From positions 53,666,955-53,730,954 of the forward strand of contig CM066032.1 in the NCBI GenBank assembly GCA_033557465.1: a stretch of 64,000 bases of DNA, read 5' to 3'. The notes under the pieces are model-generated. The model searched no databases. It was not told the origin of the DNA and worked only from the letters and a program-made list of their open reading frames with translations. Origin of the DNA: Ichthyophis bannanicus. Its lineage: Eukaryota > Chordata > Amphibia > Gymnophiona > Ichthyophiidae. The first letter of the stretch is position 1. Each line of letters starts with the position of its first letter. A program made the translations under genes and the position numbers. Of the stretch, positions 29,870-41,250 are shown piece by piece.

Positions 29870-30540
29870 GGACATACCAAAGTTACGACGCCACTGGGCA
29901 GGAAGACATAGCAGCTTGCAAAACCTTGGAGCCAAAGGCTGTGTCCGCCTGCATGTGGACATCCAAGTGGTAGTGTTCAACAAAAGTGGAAAGTGATGCC
30001 CAAATTGCTTCCCAACAAATGTCAGCAAGGGCTACCAAGCTCCGCTCCACTCATGATGCTTGCGCTCAGGTAGAATGAACACTGGAAGCCCTCCAGAACC
30101 AGCCAGTTCAGCAGCAGAAAACGCCAAAACAATGGCCTCCTTAATCCAGTACCCCAATGTAGACTTAGCCACTGCATCACCTTTGCACAGGCCCGCAAAC
30201 ACCACAAAAAGATGGTCGGACTTACAAAAAGAATTCTTGACCTCCCAATACTGCAGAAGCATTTTCTGGACATGCACAAAGTGAAGATCTTTCTTTCCCC
30301 TGACACTGCTCCTTACAGAAGGGTAGGGAAACCATCTGATTCACATGAAAAGGAAAAATCACCTTAGGCAAGAAGGAACCCACAGGGCAAATGGAAACTG
30401 CCTCCTTAGAAAACGATAGGTAAGTATCTCAGCAAGACAAAGCCTGCAGCTCGATAAGGAAAAGTGATCCCTGTCTGTGCACCAGGAGGCGAACCTCCGC
30501 CACCTGAACATGTAAGCCCGGCATCTCACATCCCTGTGAG
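29870..30540 (-). pseudogene. Tyrosine recombinase of unit H, partial
   Basis: Positions 30032-30277 read DHLFVVFAGLCKGDAVAKSTLGYWIKEAI, matching the FVSFDPNKLGLPVSKRTLS block of other YRs but clearly another lineage. Positions 29880-30030 carry a WSGAW...HYHLDV tyrosine-box region in other frames. The N-terminal core (RAYMFRWRRFASWCTDRD) follows at 30470-30535. The arginine box is missing. Confidence 0.7.
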
Positions 30541-30543
30541 AGG

Positions 30544-32429
30544 CTAGGACGTTAAGGAGTAGATGTTAGGATGCAGCAAGATTCCATCATCCTGGGAGAT
30601 GAGGTATGGGGCAGAGCCCAGGCAGAGAGGCTGCTCCCTAAAAAGTTGCAGCAGGGGAAACCAGGACTGCTGAGGACAGAACAGGGCAATGAAGATCATG
30701 GTGCCCCTGTCGGCCTGAATCTTCAGCAGAGATTTTGCCATGAGTGGGATCGGGGGATAAATGTAAAGCAGACCCAACCTCCAGTTGAGGAGAAAGGCAT
30801 CTGAGGCCAGCCGATCAATGGATGGCTGCTTGGAGCAGGAGCAGAACCAGCCCACCTGGGTGTTCTGCAGCATGGCAAAGAGATGTATCATGGAGGTACC
30901 CCACTCCCGAAAGATCCATTCCATCAAACCTCTGTGGAGGGTCCACTTGTGCAGTTGGAGGATTCTGCTCAGCTGATCCACAAAAACGTTGAGCTCGCTG
31001 GGCAGATAGGTTGCTCTCAGCTCTATCCCATGGGCCAGGATGGACTGCCACAAACTGACCGCTTTCCAGCAGAGGTATTATGAGCCCATGCCTCACTATT
31101 TGTTTACACAGAACATCGCCACCTGGTTGTCTGGATCAGGATCACCCAATTCACCAGGCGCACCTAGAAAACCAGAGGGCATTTTCTATGGCCTGCAGCT
31201 TGAGGAAGTTGAACTGGTGCAGGCTCTCCTGCTCAGATCACAGGCCCTGCATGCGCAGGTTGTCCAGACGGGCTCCTTACCCGAGCTTGGATGTGTCTAT
31301 TGGTGTCCTGAGGGGCGCCTCCTCCTGGAAGGGGCGGCCCTTGAGCATGTTTAAGAGCTCCAACCACCAGTCAAGAGACTATACCCAAGGGAGCAGTGAC
31401 CACCACTCTGTCCCAGAGACGGCCCGTGGCCTGCTTTCACTCCATGCGGCAGGTCTACTGAGCTTGCCACATGAAGAGATGGGCCAGGGGGGTAACATGC
31501 ACTGTGGAAGCCATGTGACCAAGCACTTTCAGCATCCCCTGCACAGTCGTATGGTGCAGACACTGTATGCTATCAACCAATTCTGTTAGCCACTGCAAAC
31601 GATCCATCGGCAGAATGCTCGAGCGGCATCGAGGGTGGCCCTGATTAACTCCAGCTTGCCGTGTGGGCTGGAGATGGGACTTTGGGTAGTTGATAAACCC
31701 CAGTTGCTTGAGAACCTGTATTATGAGATGAGTGAATTCCTGGACAGAGTCCGGAGTAGGACCCTTGATGAGCCAATCGTCCAGATAGGGGAAGACAAAG
31801 ACCCCATGGTTTGAAGGTAGGTGGCCACTAACACAAGACACTGAAGACCCAGGGTGCTGAAGTCAACTCGAAGAGGAGCACCCAATACTGATAGTGCTGA
31901 CTTCCCAGTACAAACATGAAGTATTTTTTGTGACTCGGATGGATCGGTATATGTGTATATGCATCCTTCAGATCCAAGGAACATAGCCAGACATCCTTTA
32001 GGAGGTAAAGGAGCAGCATCCCCAGTGAGACTATCTTGAACTGCTTGCACACTAAGAACCGGTTGAGGTTCCAGAAGCCCAGAATGGGCCAGAACCTGCC
32101 TGTCTTTTTGGGGACCAGGAAGTACCTGGAGGAGAAACCCCTTCTGGCCTGAGCCGGCAGAACCAGCTTGATGGCTAAGTCAGCCAGAAGAGCAGAGACG
32201 ACCTCCTACAAGAAGCTTCAGTGCAGTGAGTTCATTGGGTATTCCCTCTAGGTGAAAGGAGGCAGCAACTGGGCAAAGTAAAGAGGGTATCCTTGCTGGA
32301 CAAGCTGCAGCACCAAGGCATCCGAGGTGATAAAGATCCACCGGACGGTGAAATGGATGAGGGCCCCCCCCTACCTGAGGGGGAACCCCGACTGACAACG
32401 GTCAGTTGGCTATGCTCCTGAGGAACCAG
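30544..32429 (-). pseudogene. Reverse transcriptase/RNase H of unit H
   Basis: RT blocks: SLGMLLLYLLKDVWLCSLDLK, DAYTHIPIHPSHKKYFMF, YWVLLFELTSAPWVFS, YLDDWLIKGPTPDSVQEF (motif C intact at about 31790), GHMASTVHVTPLAHL. RNase H blocks: ELRATYLPSELNVFVDQLSR, HLFAMLQNTQVGWFCSCS, RLGLLYIYPPIPLMAKSLL. At least three frame changes. The DNA joins gag at 32430 through the same TTTTGAC overlap as other units. Confidence 0.8.
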
Positions 32430-34340
32430 TCAAAAAGCCCACCCCCACTTGGATTTCAGGGCTGGCTGGCCTTCTCCCTCCGCTTCTGGTGAGGAGCCTG
32501 AACCTTTGGTTGGGTACTCTGGGGCTCCGGGTAGTACCAGCACAGACATGGGTAGAAAGCCTTCTTGCCCTGGTACTTCTTGCGCGATGAGTCAGTAGTC
32601 TTCCTTCAGAGTCTAAACAGCATCATATGCTCCTTCGAGTTTCTGCCTTTTCCTCAACCCGTTTCCCGAAGAGGTTCTCCCCTTGGCAAGGAACATTGGC
32701 CAGCTTATCCTGAACTCACTGCTCCAGGTCGAAGAACTGAAGCCAGGCCAGCCACCGAGCACTGATGCCCACCACCGCCACTCTGCCAGACTCAAAAACA
32801 TCATAGGTGGCTCATACCATATACTAGGAGCACTTCTTGCCATGATCTATCAGGCCTTGGAAGGAGTCAAGGCGGTCAGCAGGGAAATGAGAGGCAAAGT
32901 CTGTACAGTCCAGCATAATGTCCCTTCAGGAACACACTCATATACAGCTGATAGGAAAGGATCCTGGTTATCAGCAGGGAACCCTGGTAACATCTCCTCC
33001 CAAAGTCGTCCAAGGTTCTAGCCTCCCTACCCGGGGGCACCGAGAAATAGGTCTTTATGCTCTTCACCCACTTCAAGGCCAATTCTACCACAATAGAGTT
33101 GTGTGGCGATAAGGGCTTTTTGACCCCTGGAGCCTTCTGGACCTGGTACATAAAGTTCAGCTGCTGGCAGAAACCACACAAGGATTCTTCCACAGCTGCT
33201 GCAGCAGCAGTTTCTGCAAGACGTGGTGCACTGGCACTGCCTCCTTGGGTGCCGAGAAGTACTGGAGGAGCTCAAGCTCCTCAGATTTCAGCTCGTCCTC
33301 TGCTTCCAAGGAGAAGGGTATGGCCTTAGTCATGTCCCACACGAAGCCCTGGAAGGACATTTCCTCCAGGGGTGATCTGCACTGCTCATACAAAGATGGG
33401 TCAAAGAGAAGGTCCGGGATTCTCCTGTTTGAAATCATAGATCCTTCCTCCGTTTCCCAGCCCTCTGATTCGGCCTCATGGGGGGAAATCAAAGTAGTGT
33501 CATACCTCCTTCTGCTGCCTGCTTCAGTCATGCAAAGTGGATAGGCATCAGTGGGATAAATGGCACCCTGAGCGGGAACAGGGTGCCCTGGGGCATCAGA
33601 CCTTGAAATGCTAGACAAGGAGATAGTCGAGGCAGGAGTATCAGGCAGGAGTTCGGAATGGACACCAGTTCCAATCTCCCACCCCATGCTCCTGCCTTGA
33701 CTATCAGTGCATGGGTCTCAAAGATGGACTGGACTGGACTGACTGCAGTGATGCCACTGAAGGCATTTAAGAGCCAGCATGTTGCAAGGACAGGACCACT
33801 ACCATGTAAGCCTCAAGGGTCCCTCCAGTACCACTACCTCAGAGGGGACTGGGGCCAGAAATGCAACTTCAGCCACCAGTGCAGATGCCTCAGATGAGGA
33901 CTCCACAATGACAGGCTCATTGGGAGACATCCGTCTGCCCTCCGGGACTATGGGGGTCGATTCCTCCTGCCAAGGAAGCTTAGCGGACCAATTCTGGCCC
34001 TCGCTGTCAATGTTTTGTCAATGCACACGGAGCTTCTCCGGGTGCCCCCTTTGACACCGACAGGATCGGTGTCAGGTGCTTTCTCGATTCTGGTCAGGTT
34101 TCAACAGAGTCTCTGTTCTATGCCACAGCCCCTAAGTTCCAAGTGCGGCTGGGCGCTCCTCACGGTTGATGCCTCTGTGGAACCTCTCGACTGCATTGCT
34201 GATGCTGGAGCAGAGGATGCTGAACCAGACCTTCCAAAGGAGGACTCCTGCTTTTCCTGGCCCTTCAGGCCTCTCCTAGTCATCTGCAGGCAAAAGTTGC
34301 TTAAAGCGGGCTAGTTATCAGGCCCAAGGCTCTGTAAGCA
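32430..34340 (-). pseudogene. Gag of unit H
   Basis: Blocks FQGFVWDMTKAIPFSLEAED (33340), HVLQKLLLQQLWKNPC, SPHNSIVVELALKWVKSIK, PPGREARTLDDFGRRCYQGSLL and ILSYQLYMSVFLK are collinear with unit E Gag. Stops and frameshifts separate them. The zinc-motif region lies near 34330-34400 in degraded form. Confidence 0.75.
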
Positions 34341-34674
34341 CCAGTTGTGCCTGAAAGTGACAGAAGTGGTAGGGTAACATTTATGCACTTCTTAAAGCCA
34401 CTCACTGGCTTAGACATGTCCAAGAAAACTGTCAGCAAGGGCGAAGGCCTGAATTGGGCCAATGGTGGGAAAGACCCAGTAATGGAAAAGCACAGAAAGA
34501 GACAACAAAAAAGCTGAAAGTCGGCTGGGAACCGACTTAACCAACAATAGGCAGCCAAAATTAGAAGAAAAAGACCCACAGGGGAGGAAGGGGAGGGTAA
34601 ACCCAGAAAAAAAAATTCTGCTGGTGCAGGGCACATCCTAAGGATTCTGAGGGAAAAAAAAAAAAAAACCTGGA

Positions 34675-34807
34675 GAAGATGTAGGCACGCATGTGCAGTG
34701 CAGCCTTCAAAAACTTTCAACGGAGGCTGAGCAGCTCTCCCATGTGGGACTCAGTTGGTGACATCTCCCATACATGAGGGCTTACTTTCTGCTTGTCAAC
34801 AGAGAAA
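34675..34807 (-). repeat. 5' terminal repeat of unit H
   Basis: Diverged copy with GGCACGCATGTGCAGTGCAGCC, CAACGGAGGCTGAGCAGCTC and the outer motif CATACATGAGGGCTTACTTTCTGC, ending GAGAAAG. Confidence 0.7.
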
Positions 34808-36045
34808 GCAGCTTCCCTTTAATGGCCAGATGGGACAACTGGGCTTTGGAGGATGTGTCTGCCTCCCAGTATCTGAGCCAAATCTGGCAGAACTATCCCT
34901 CGCTACTAAACGTACCAGGTCATACATGGCATCAGAAAGGAAGGTCATGGCAAATTCCAGAAAAAGGATAGTATCATCCAGCAGAAGAGACTGAATCCAC
35001 TGGAGCAGGGCTCAATACGTGCAGCCTACCCATACCACTAACTGAAGAATAGCAGCCACTATGGTGAAACGGTTCAACAAATCCACATTTCAAATCCTTC
35101 AAAGCTGATCTGCCTTCCGCAGACATGGTGGTCTATCTGGTAAACACTGATCTGCACATCCAACTAGTGGTTTGAAATTCCCACAACACTCCTCTGGGAA
35201 TTTCATCCTTAGTTGGAGTATCCCATTCTGCCGGATCATGTCCTTGATCACCTCTGGGAACGGGAAGACAGTAGTGGACTTCTGCACCATCATGGCTGGG
35301 GCATCTTAAACCCTTCCACATCATTCACATACTCTAGTCTTCCAGACTGCAAATAGTTACCATAATATGTATGATCTCCCAATGTTTACTTTTGTTTGTT
35401 TATTGTAAATAGTTATTTGTTTCATCTGTTCTATGTAATTCTGTTACATGTTACATATATTTATATAAAATGTTCTATGTACAATGTTGTTCTTCTGTAA
35501 ACCGTGCTGATATTGAATAGTGCGGTATAAACTTAAATAAATAAAATAAATAAAATAAATAAATCTGCCAAATTCAAGGTAGATGAGACCCTGGCAATCA
35601 ACACCGCCTGATACTCCTTCCAGAACAGGCAGACAACATTGGCCTCTTCCTAATCCTCCGAAGGCAAGAGTACTACTTTGTCCACATAAGAGCCCAGCAT
35701 TAAGACATCAAAAGTTTGGGCAGATCCCAAGAAAGCCCCCAATCTCCAGGGGCAACCTTCGCCAGGAACATTTAGCCATAGGTAACCAAACAGGGCTACC
35801 ACTCTCTGCCTGCTCCTCATAAGACTAGGCCCAGAGGCACACAGAGGCTGCAGGATCTGAATTTCCATGCTAGAAAGACTAGGTCTGCTGTAAAAAGGAA
35901 AATAATTCTGGTGAAGACAATCTGGAGTCCGGAAGCTCTCCTCTTGAAAAGGCCCACCCAACACTAGACGACATAGCTATCGCAGATCCTCTTGAGACGG
36001 GGAGCAGCCCACAGCATGGTCGCCGTAAACTCCAGCGAGATGTTT
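34808..36045 (-). pseudogene. Decayed DIRS gag fragment with an inserted L2 tail
   Basis: Right of unit H, 34830-34980 reads on the minus strand as a Gag C-terminal helix region (DAMYDLVRLVARDSSARFG-like). Positions 35100-35330 and 35566-36045 give further weak Gag-type reading. It is probably the element into which H inserted. No intact frame. Confidence 0.45.
35340..35565 (+). repeat. L2-type LINE 3' end
   Basis: Ends TAAACCGTGCTGATATTGAATAGTGCGGTATAAAC followed by (AAATAAAT)n, the same tail as at 29540-29600. The preceding part is AT-rich 3' UTR. Confidence 0.7.
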
Positions 36046-36049
36046 ATTC

Positions 36050-36397
36050 TTACATAACATAAGAAATACCATACTGGGTCAGACCAAAGGTCCATCAAGC
36101 CCAGTTTCCTGTTTCCAACAGTGGCCAATCCAGGTCACAAGTACGTGTCAGGTTCCCAAAAGGTACGAATGCCACAATGCTGAATCCCAGGGTACGCAGT
36201 GGATTTCCCTGATCTTTAATAATGATTTAGGGGCATTTCTTCCAGGCATTTGGCCAAACCGTTTTAAAACTCAGCTACACTAACATCTTTTACTACATCC
36301 TCCGGTAAGGAATTCCAGAGTTTGATTACTTGAGTGAAAAAATATTCTCTTATTAGCCCTAAATGGGCTACATTGTAGCTTCACTGAGTGTTACCTA
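36050..36397 (-). repeat. CR1-type LINE 3' end fragment
   Basis: On the plus strand it begins ACATAAGAAATACCATACTGG and GTCAGACCAAAGGTCCATC, the 3' end of a CR1-type LINE read backwards. Positions 36240-36340, read on the minus strand, give the end of ORF2 (SLNSLPEDV-like, FKTVWPNAWK region). The same repeat recurs at 47905 and 56263. Confidence 0.75.
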
Positions 36398-36423
36398 GGG
36401 GTATGTTCACTAAACCGTCTTAA

Positions 36424-36590
36424 CGTCGCAGCGATAACGCCACTCGTCGCAGCGATAACGCCACTCGTCGCAGCGATAACGCCACTCGTCGCAGCGATAA
36501 CGCCACTCGTCGCAGCGATAACGCCACTCGTCGCAGCGATAACGCCACTCGTCGCAGCGATAACGCCACTCGTCGCAGCGATAACGCCAC
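36424..36590. repeat. 21-bp satellite, 8 identical units
   Basis: Eight head-to-tail copies of CGTCGCAGCGATAACGCCACT without a single mismatch, except that the last base after unit 8 is A. Each unit has four CpGs, in otherwise CpG-poor DNA. Because 21 is a multiple of 3 and the minus strand lacks stops, it yields repeat-encoded frames (RRVALSL) that are not genes. Confidence 0.95.
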
Positions 36591-37645
36591 ACTAACACTA
36601 TGAAATCCGGGTCTGAAGGGTGGAGTAAGGCTTCCCAGAGGACGGAGAGAAGAAGTCAATGGACGGAGAGTAGGAGGGGAGAGGCTCCAGGCACACTAAC
36701 ACTATGAAATCCGTGTCTGAACACCAACGCCAGTGAAACCCTCGCGTTAAGGTACATTTGCAGGAAAGAGAAACCATTTCAGTCAGCAATGTGCAGCAAA
36801 GGCAGGGAAACCCAGAAAAGTGATAGTTGTGATACATGTGCAGGGACCAAAAAGGCAAACATATAAAAGCACCAGAACCACATCTAAAATCCCAATAACC
36901 AAGCTGGCCAATAGTAATATTAATGATAAACAAAGCAACACTACTGACAAAGCATATAAATTAAGATGATATGTTTGGAAGGGTCTATGCTCTGTCCCCC
37001 TACAAAGTGAATGATCCCACATTGAAATAGCGCTAATCAGGGTTTTTGTCGTTTAGATTGGGCAGGTTTGTTATGGCATGCACATGTGCAGCAACAGCAG
37101 AGTAGGCACATAGGAAACAGCAACTGAACTGATGCTGTGAACAGGATACAGGGGGCTGCAGGCGGTACATGCTGTGGTCCAGCTGAGGTACACTGCGGGC
37201 TAGGCAGATGCCTAGGTGACACATAAGAATGCCAAAACTGTAAAGCAGCAAGACAGCAACTGACGAGGGTCAAACAAGGGCACGAGTGTGTGTGTCCCAA
37301 AGTGGCACAGGGGAGATTACAAAGCAGGTATCCCCAAGGGCACATAACATTGGCAGGCAGTGCGGGGGGGGGGGGGGGGAGCGCACACATGTCCATGTAG
37401 GCACTCTACCTGAGAATCCACACCATAGGCAGCTGCCTACCGACATACTGGATGGCCTGGAACTGCGCACCACCGGCATAATGGCATGGCAGCATGGTGG
37501 CGGTGGGGTGCTGAAGGCGGAGGGGGCATTGGCATCTGCCCACAGCAGACCATGGCCTAGCCCCGTTTAAGTTAGGTGCCGTGGAATGCAACAGACAGGG
37601 TCTGTCTGACAAACAGTCATGGTATCCCCAGGGAATGAACTGTTC
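36591..37645. other. No gene seen; one spaced direct repeat
   Basis: ACACTAACACTATGAAATCC followed by G(G/T)GTCTGAA occurs at about 36590 and 36692, a direct repeat about 102 bp apart. A G15 homopolymer lies at 37364-37379. No coding sequence or recognised transposon ends are visible in the remainder. Confidence 0.5.
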
Positions 37646-37649
37646 CTGT

Positions 37650-37795
37650 GGCAACAGTGTGGTGTAGTACTCACAGCCAGTGTGTTCAGGAGCAGGTTGT
37701 CACAAGTTCAAGTCCCAGCTGTGGCTCCTGCCAACCCAGTCCCCATATTTTACCCAGTACTAAACCATGCCATTAAAGATGGAACCTTTATTGCA
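37650..37795 (+). repeat. Possible tRNA-type SINE
   Basis: TGGTGTAGTACTCACAGCC resembles an A box and CAAGTTCAAGTCCCAGC a B box, at suitable spacing (37657-37720). The element would end in the sequence cut by unit I. No tail or target duplication is visible, so this is tentative. Confidence 0.4.
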
Positions 37796-38178
37796 GATAA
37801 AGCAGTTACTCACCTGTAACAGGTGATCTCCGGGAACAGCAGGAATTTAGTCCTCACATATGGGTATTGTCAGTACCGACAGAGCCTGCGTGGGAACGCT
37901 CCCCAGCGTCCATTCAGAACGCTTTTGGGAGCATCCCACAGCGCCTGCGTGCTGCCTTCCCACCTTTCCCAACTGCCTCTCTCCAGTTGAGTTTTAGCTC
38001 TGAGACAGAGAGAGCACGAGGGAAAGGAAAAGAGCGAGATAGAGAGATACAACTCCTAGGGGAGGTGGGTGGGTTGTGAGGACTAAATTACGGCTGCTCC
38101 CGGAGATCACCTGTTACAGATGAGTAACTATGCTATCTCCAGGAACAAGCAGGAATGTAGTCATCACGTATGGGGACT
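37796..38178 (-). repeat. 3' terminal repeat and ICR of unit I
   Basis: CACCTGTAACAGGTG at 37811-37825 is followed by an inverted copy of the 5' end. The ICR at about 38074-38178 joins GAGGACTAAATTACGGCTGC to TATCTCCAGGAACAAGCAGG. Comparing the ICR with the ends gives the circle junction TCCTGGAGATAGCATAGTTA. Confidence 0.9.
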
Positions 38179-38290
38179 CCCTAGCTTTAGGTGCCAGGGA
38201 GAGACTCCGGAAGTTGTGTGTCCCTGAGAAGGGCTCCACTCCCCCCCATGGATCTCTGGCATCCTACCAAGGATGGTGGCTAGGAGATGA

Positions 38291-39354
38291 TTAGGTATGG
38301 AACAGGTGTTTGAAAACAGCCTGACCAAACAAGGCATCCCGGCAGGAGTCCTTGTCCAAGCAGTAATGGGCTGTGAAGGTATGAACCAAGGCCCAAGTGG
38401 CTGCTCGACAGATGTCGTCAATAGAGACAGAGTTCAGATGAGCCATTGAAGCTGCCATAGCTCTCACATTGTGAGCTGTGACATAGCCCTCCAGAGAAAG
38501 ATTCTTACTCTGATAGGCGAAAGAAATACACTGAGCAATCCAGTTAGATAGTGTTCTCTTGGAGACTGGAAGTCCCAACTGAGAAGGATCAAAAGCAACA
38601 AAGAGTTGAGCGGACTTTCTATGTTGCTGTGTTCTTTGTAAGTAAAAAGCGAGAGCTCTTTTACAGTGCAAGGTATGAAGATTCCTCTCTGCATTTGATG
38701 CATGAGGTCCTGGAAAAAAAAGACAGGTAGGTAGACCTCTTGGTTGAGATGAAAAGGCGAGAACTCATCCACACCTTAGGCATAAAGTGTGGATGAGTTC
38801 TAAGGACTACCTTGTCATGATGGAACCTTGTATAAGGTGGATTAGCTACTAGTGCTTGCAATTCACTAATGCGGCGTGCTGATGTGATTGTAATGAGAAA
38901 GATAACCTTCCAAGAAAGGAATTTCAAGGAGGTGGTAGCTAAGGGTTCAAAAGGTGGCTTCATGAGCTGCCCAAGAACCAGGTTCAAGTCCCATGCCACC
39001 GGAGGTGGTCTAATGGGAGGCTTAGTAAGAAGGCGGCCTCATGAATCTTGCTATACGAGGATGAGAGGAAATAGATTGTCCATTTAGAGGTTTAAGAGAA
39101 GCTGCAATAGCACTCAAATGGACTCTTACGGAATTTGTCTTAAGGCCTGCATTAGACAAATGGAGGAGATACTCCAGTAAAGATTTCAGAGGTATAGCAA
39201 GGGGGTTAAGACCCTTTTCTGAACACCAAATAGTAAACCTTTTCCACTTGAAAGCATAATAATGTTTATTGGAAGGTTTTCTGGAAGCATAAAGAACATC
39301 TTTCACTTGCTGAGAAAGATGAAGATCTTGGAGATCTAGGCCTTCAGCAACCAA
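38291..39354 (-). pseudogene. Tyrosine recombinase of unit I, two frame breaks
   Basis: N-terminal core (STFKWKRFTIWCSEKG-type, LLHLSNAGLKTNSVRVHLSA) at 39100-39350. Arginine box ITSARRISELQAL and RTHPHFMPKVW at 38800-38900. KRTLS region, HxxR box AHNVRAMAASMAHL and nucleophile box FTAHYCLDKDS in one 126-residue frame ending at 38291. All catalytic residues are preserved. Frame changes near 39000 and 38750 (an extra 14-nt stretch GATGAGTTCTCGCC region) break the gene. Confidence 0.85.
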
Positions 39355-41250
39355 GCCCTGAGATGCAGGGGGGATTGGGATGCCGTAACATCCCGTTCTC
39401 CTGAGAAAGGAGATCTGGAGCAGACCCTAACTCCAAGGAGGGAGCTTGAGAGAGATGTAGAAGCAGAGGGTATCACACTTTCCGTGGCCAATGTGGTGCT
39501 ATGAGGATCATGTGGCCTCTGTCTCTCTGAAGCTTGAAGAGGGTTTTGGGAATTAGGGGAATGGGTGGAAAGGCATACAGGAGTCTTGACCCCAGTAAAG
39601 GAGGAAAGTATCCCTAGCCTGAACTCCCTGAGCTGGAATTCTGGAAAAGAACCAGGGAAGTTTGGCATTCCACGGACTTGCAAAGAGGTCTATGTCCGGG
39701 GTTCCCCAAAGTTGAAATATCCTGGTCACCTGGTCTGCATGCAGAGACCACTCATGTGGAAGGAGAACTCGACTGAGTCTGTCCGCCCAAGAGTTTTGAA
39801 TGCCTGGAAGATATACTGCCAGCAGATGAATCTGATGCTCTCTGGCGAGGGCCCATAGTCGCAAAGCTTTGTTGCAAAGCGACAGAAAGCCCGTTCCCCC
39901 CTGCTTGTTCACAGAGAACATGGCTACCTGAATGTCCGTGTGAATGAGGAGTGTCTTGTAGCTGAGCAGGGAGTGGAACACTCAAAGGGCCAGGAAAATT
40001 GCTCTGAGTTCCAAGAGATTGATATGTAGACAACTCTCTTGTGGAGACCAGGTGCCCTGGGAGGAGAAGTCTTGCAGATGAGCTCCCCAACCCTTTGGAG
40101 AAGCATCTGTTGTGAGAGTTGCTTGGGGTAAGGGTTGTTGGAAGGGGCACCCCAGCAACAGATTTTGAGTGGACCTCCACCATTGGAGGGACAAAATGAG
40201 GCGACTTCTGTTTGCTATTTTGTCTGACAGGCACCCTGCTGATGCCTGGTTCCATTGGGTGGATAAAGTCCACCGAGCTGCCTTCATGTGGAGGCGAGCA
40301 TATGGAACCACATGCACGGTGGATGCCATGTGGCCCAGCAATTGCAACATTTCTCGAGCAGTTAGATGAGGCTTTAGCACTGCTTGAGAAGCTAACTGCA
40401 CTAAGCGAAGGCAACGGGCCTGGGGGAGATGGGCCCTTGCTCTTGTGGTATCCAGAAAAGTTCCTATGAACTCTAAAGATTGAGTGGGAGTCAGACTGGA
40501 TTTTGGGATGTTTATTACCAGCCCTAAATACTGGAGGATACGCATTGTGCAGGATAGAGAAGTCTTGGCCTCTGACTGTGGTGGAACTCGAATGAGCCAG
40601 TCATCCAAGTAAGGGAAGACGAATATTCCCAGAGTACGGAGAAATGCTGCTACCACAGCCATGCATTTCGTGAACACCCTTGGAGCAGAGGCCAGACCAA
40701 AAGGAAGCACCCTGTATTGGTAGTGCTTTCCTTGAAAATGGAACCAAAGGAACTTTCTGTGGGTTAGATGGATGAGTACATGGGTGTATGCATCCTTGAG
40801 ATCTAGAGGACAAAGCCAATCCTGACTCTGAAGGTATGGAAGCAGAGCACCGAGAGAAATCATCTTGAATTTCTCCTTGACAAGGAATTTCTTCAATTCT
40901 CTGAGATCTAATATAGGTCTGTATCCCCCTGTTTTCTTTGGGATAAGAAAATAAGGGGAATAGAACCCTGTGCCCTGTTGATGAAGGAGCACTTCTATCG
41001 CCCCTTGGGCAAGAAGAATAGCAACCTCCTGACCTAAGAGGTTGATGAGAGGTGTCGGAGAATTGAACTGCTTCACTATTGTGTGAGGGGGCATGCTTGA
41101 AAAATGAAGTTTGTACCCCTCCTTTATGATGGACAGTGTCCAATGCTCTGCTGTTATTTGCCCCCATCTGGGGGCAAAATGACAACCTTTCTGGAATGGA
41201 CGGTTCTGGTCCTTCCAGAACCAGAAAGGCTAAGTTCTCTAGCTGAAAGT
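39336..41250 (-). pseudogene. Reverse transcriptase/RNase H of unit I, one nonsense codon and one early frameshift
   Basis: Positions 41094-39982 run in one frame from MPPHTIVKQFNSPT through RPILDLRELKKFL, SLDLKDAYTHV, LPFGLASAPRVFTK, YLDDWLIRVPP, LTTDASPKGWGAH to NLLELRAIFLAL. A TGA at 39982-39984 then interrupts, and the same frame continues at once with VFHSLLSYKTLLIHTDIQ, AMFSVNKQG, DLFASPWNAKLPWF to 39553. The first 20 codons after gag (FDFQLENLAFLVLEG) are separated by a 2-nt loss near 41195. Motif C is intact. Confidence 0.88.

Larger units (their letters stand above)
29805..34807 (-). mobile_element. DIRS unit H, composite or internally deleted
   Basis: A gag-RT-RNase H body with a 5' terminal repeat of the common type (ending 34807). 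At the left end is a divergent ICR/YR end (29815-30310) of the family seen at 25290-25740. A break at about 30450 in YR joins the two. It may be one divergent element with an internal YR deletion, or two neighbouring fragments; I cannot decide from this window. Confidence 0.7.

Noticed and set aside
36424..36590. CRISPR-like array
   Set aside because: Units abut with no spacers, and the context is eukaryotic.
36410..36659. Arg/Leu-rich repeated frames
   Set aside because: Encoded entirely by the perfect 21-bp satellite; no start context or homology.
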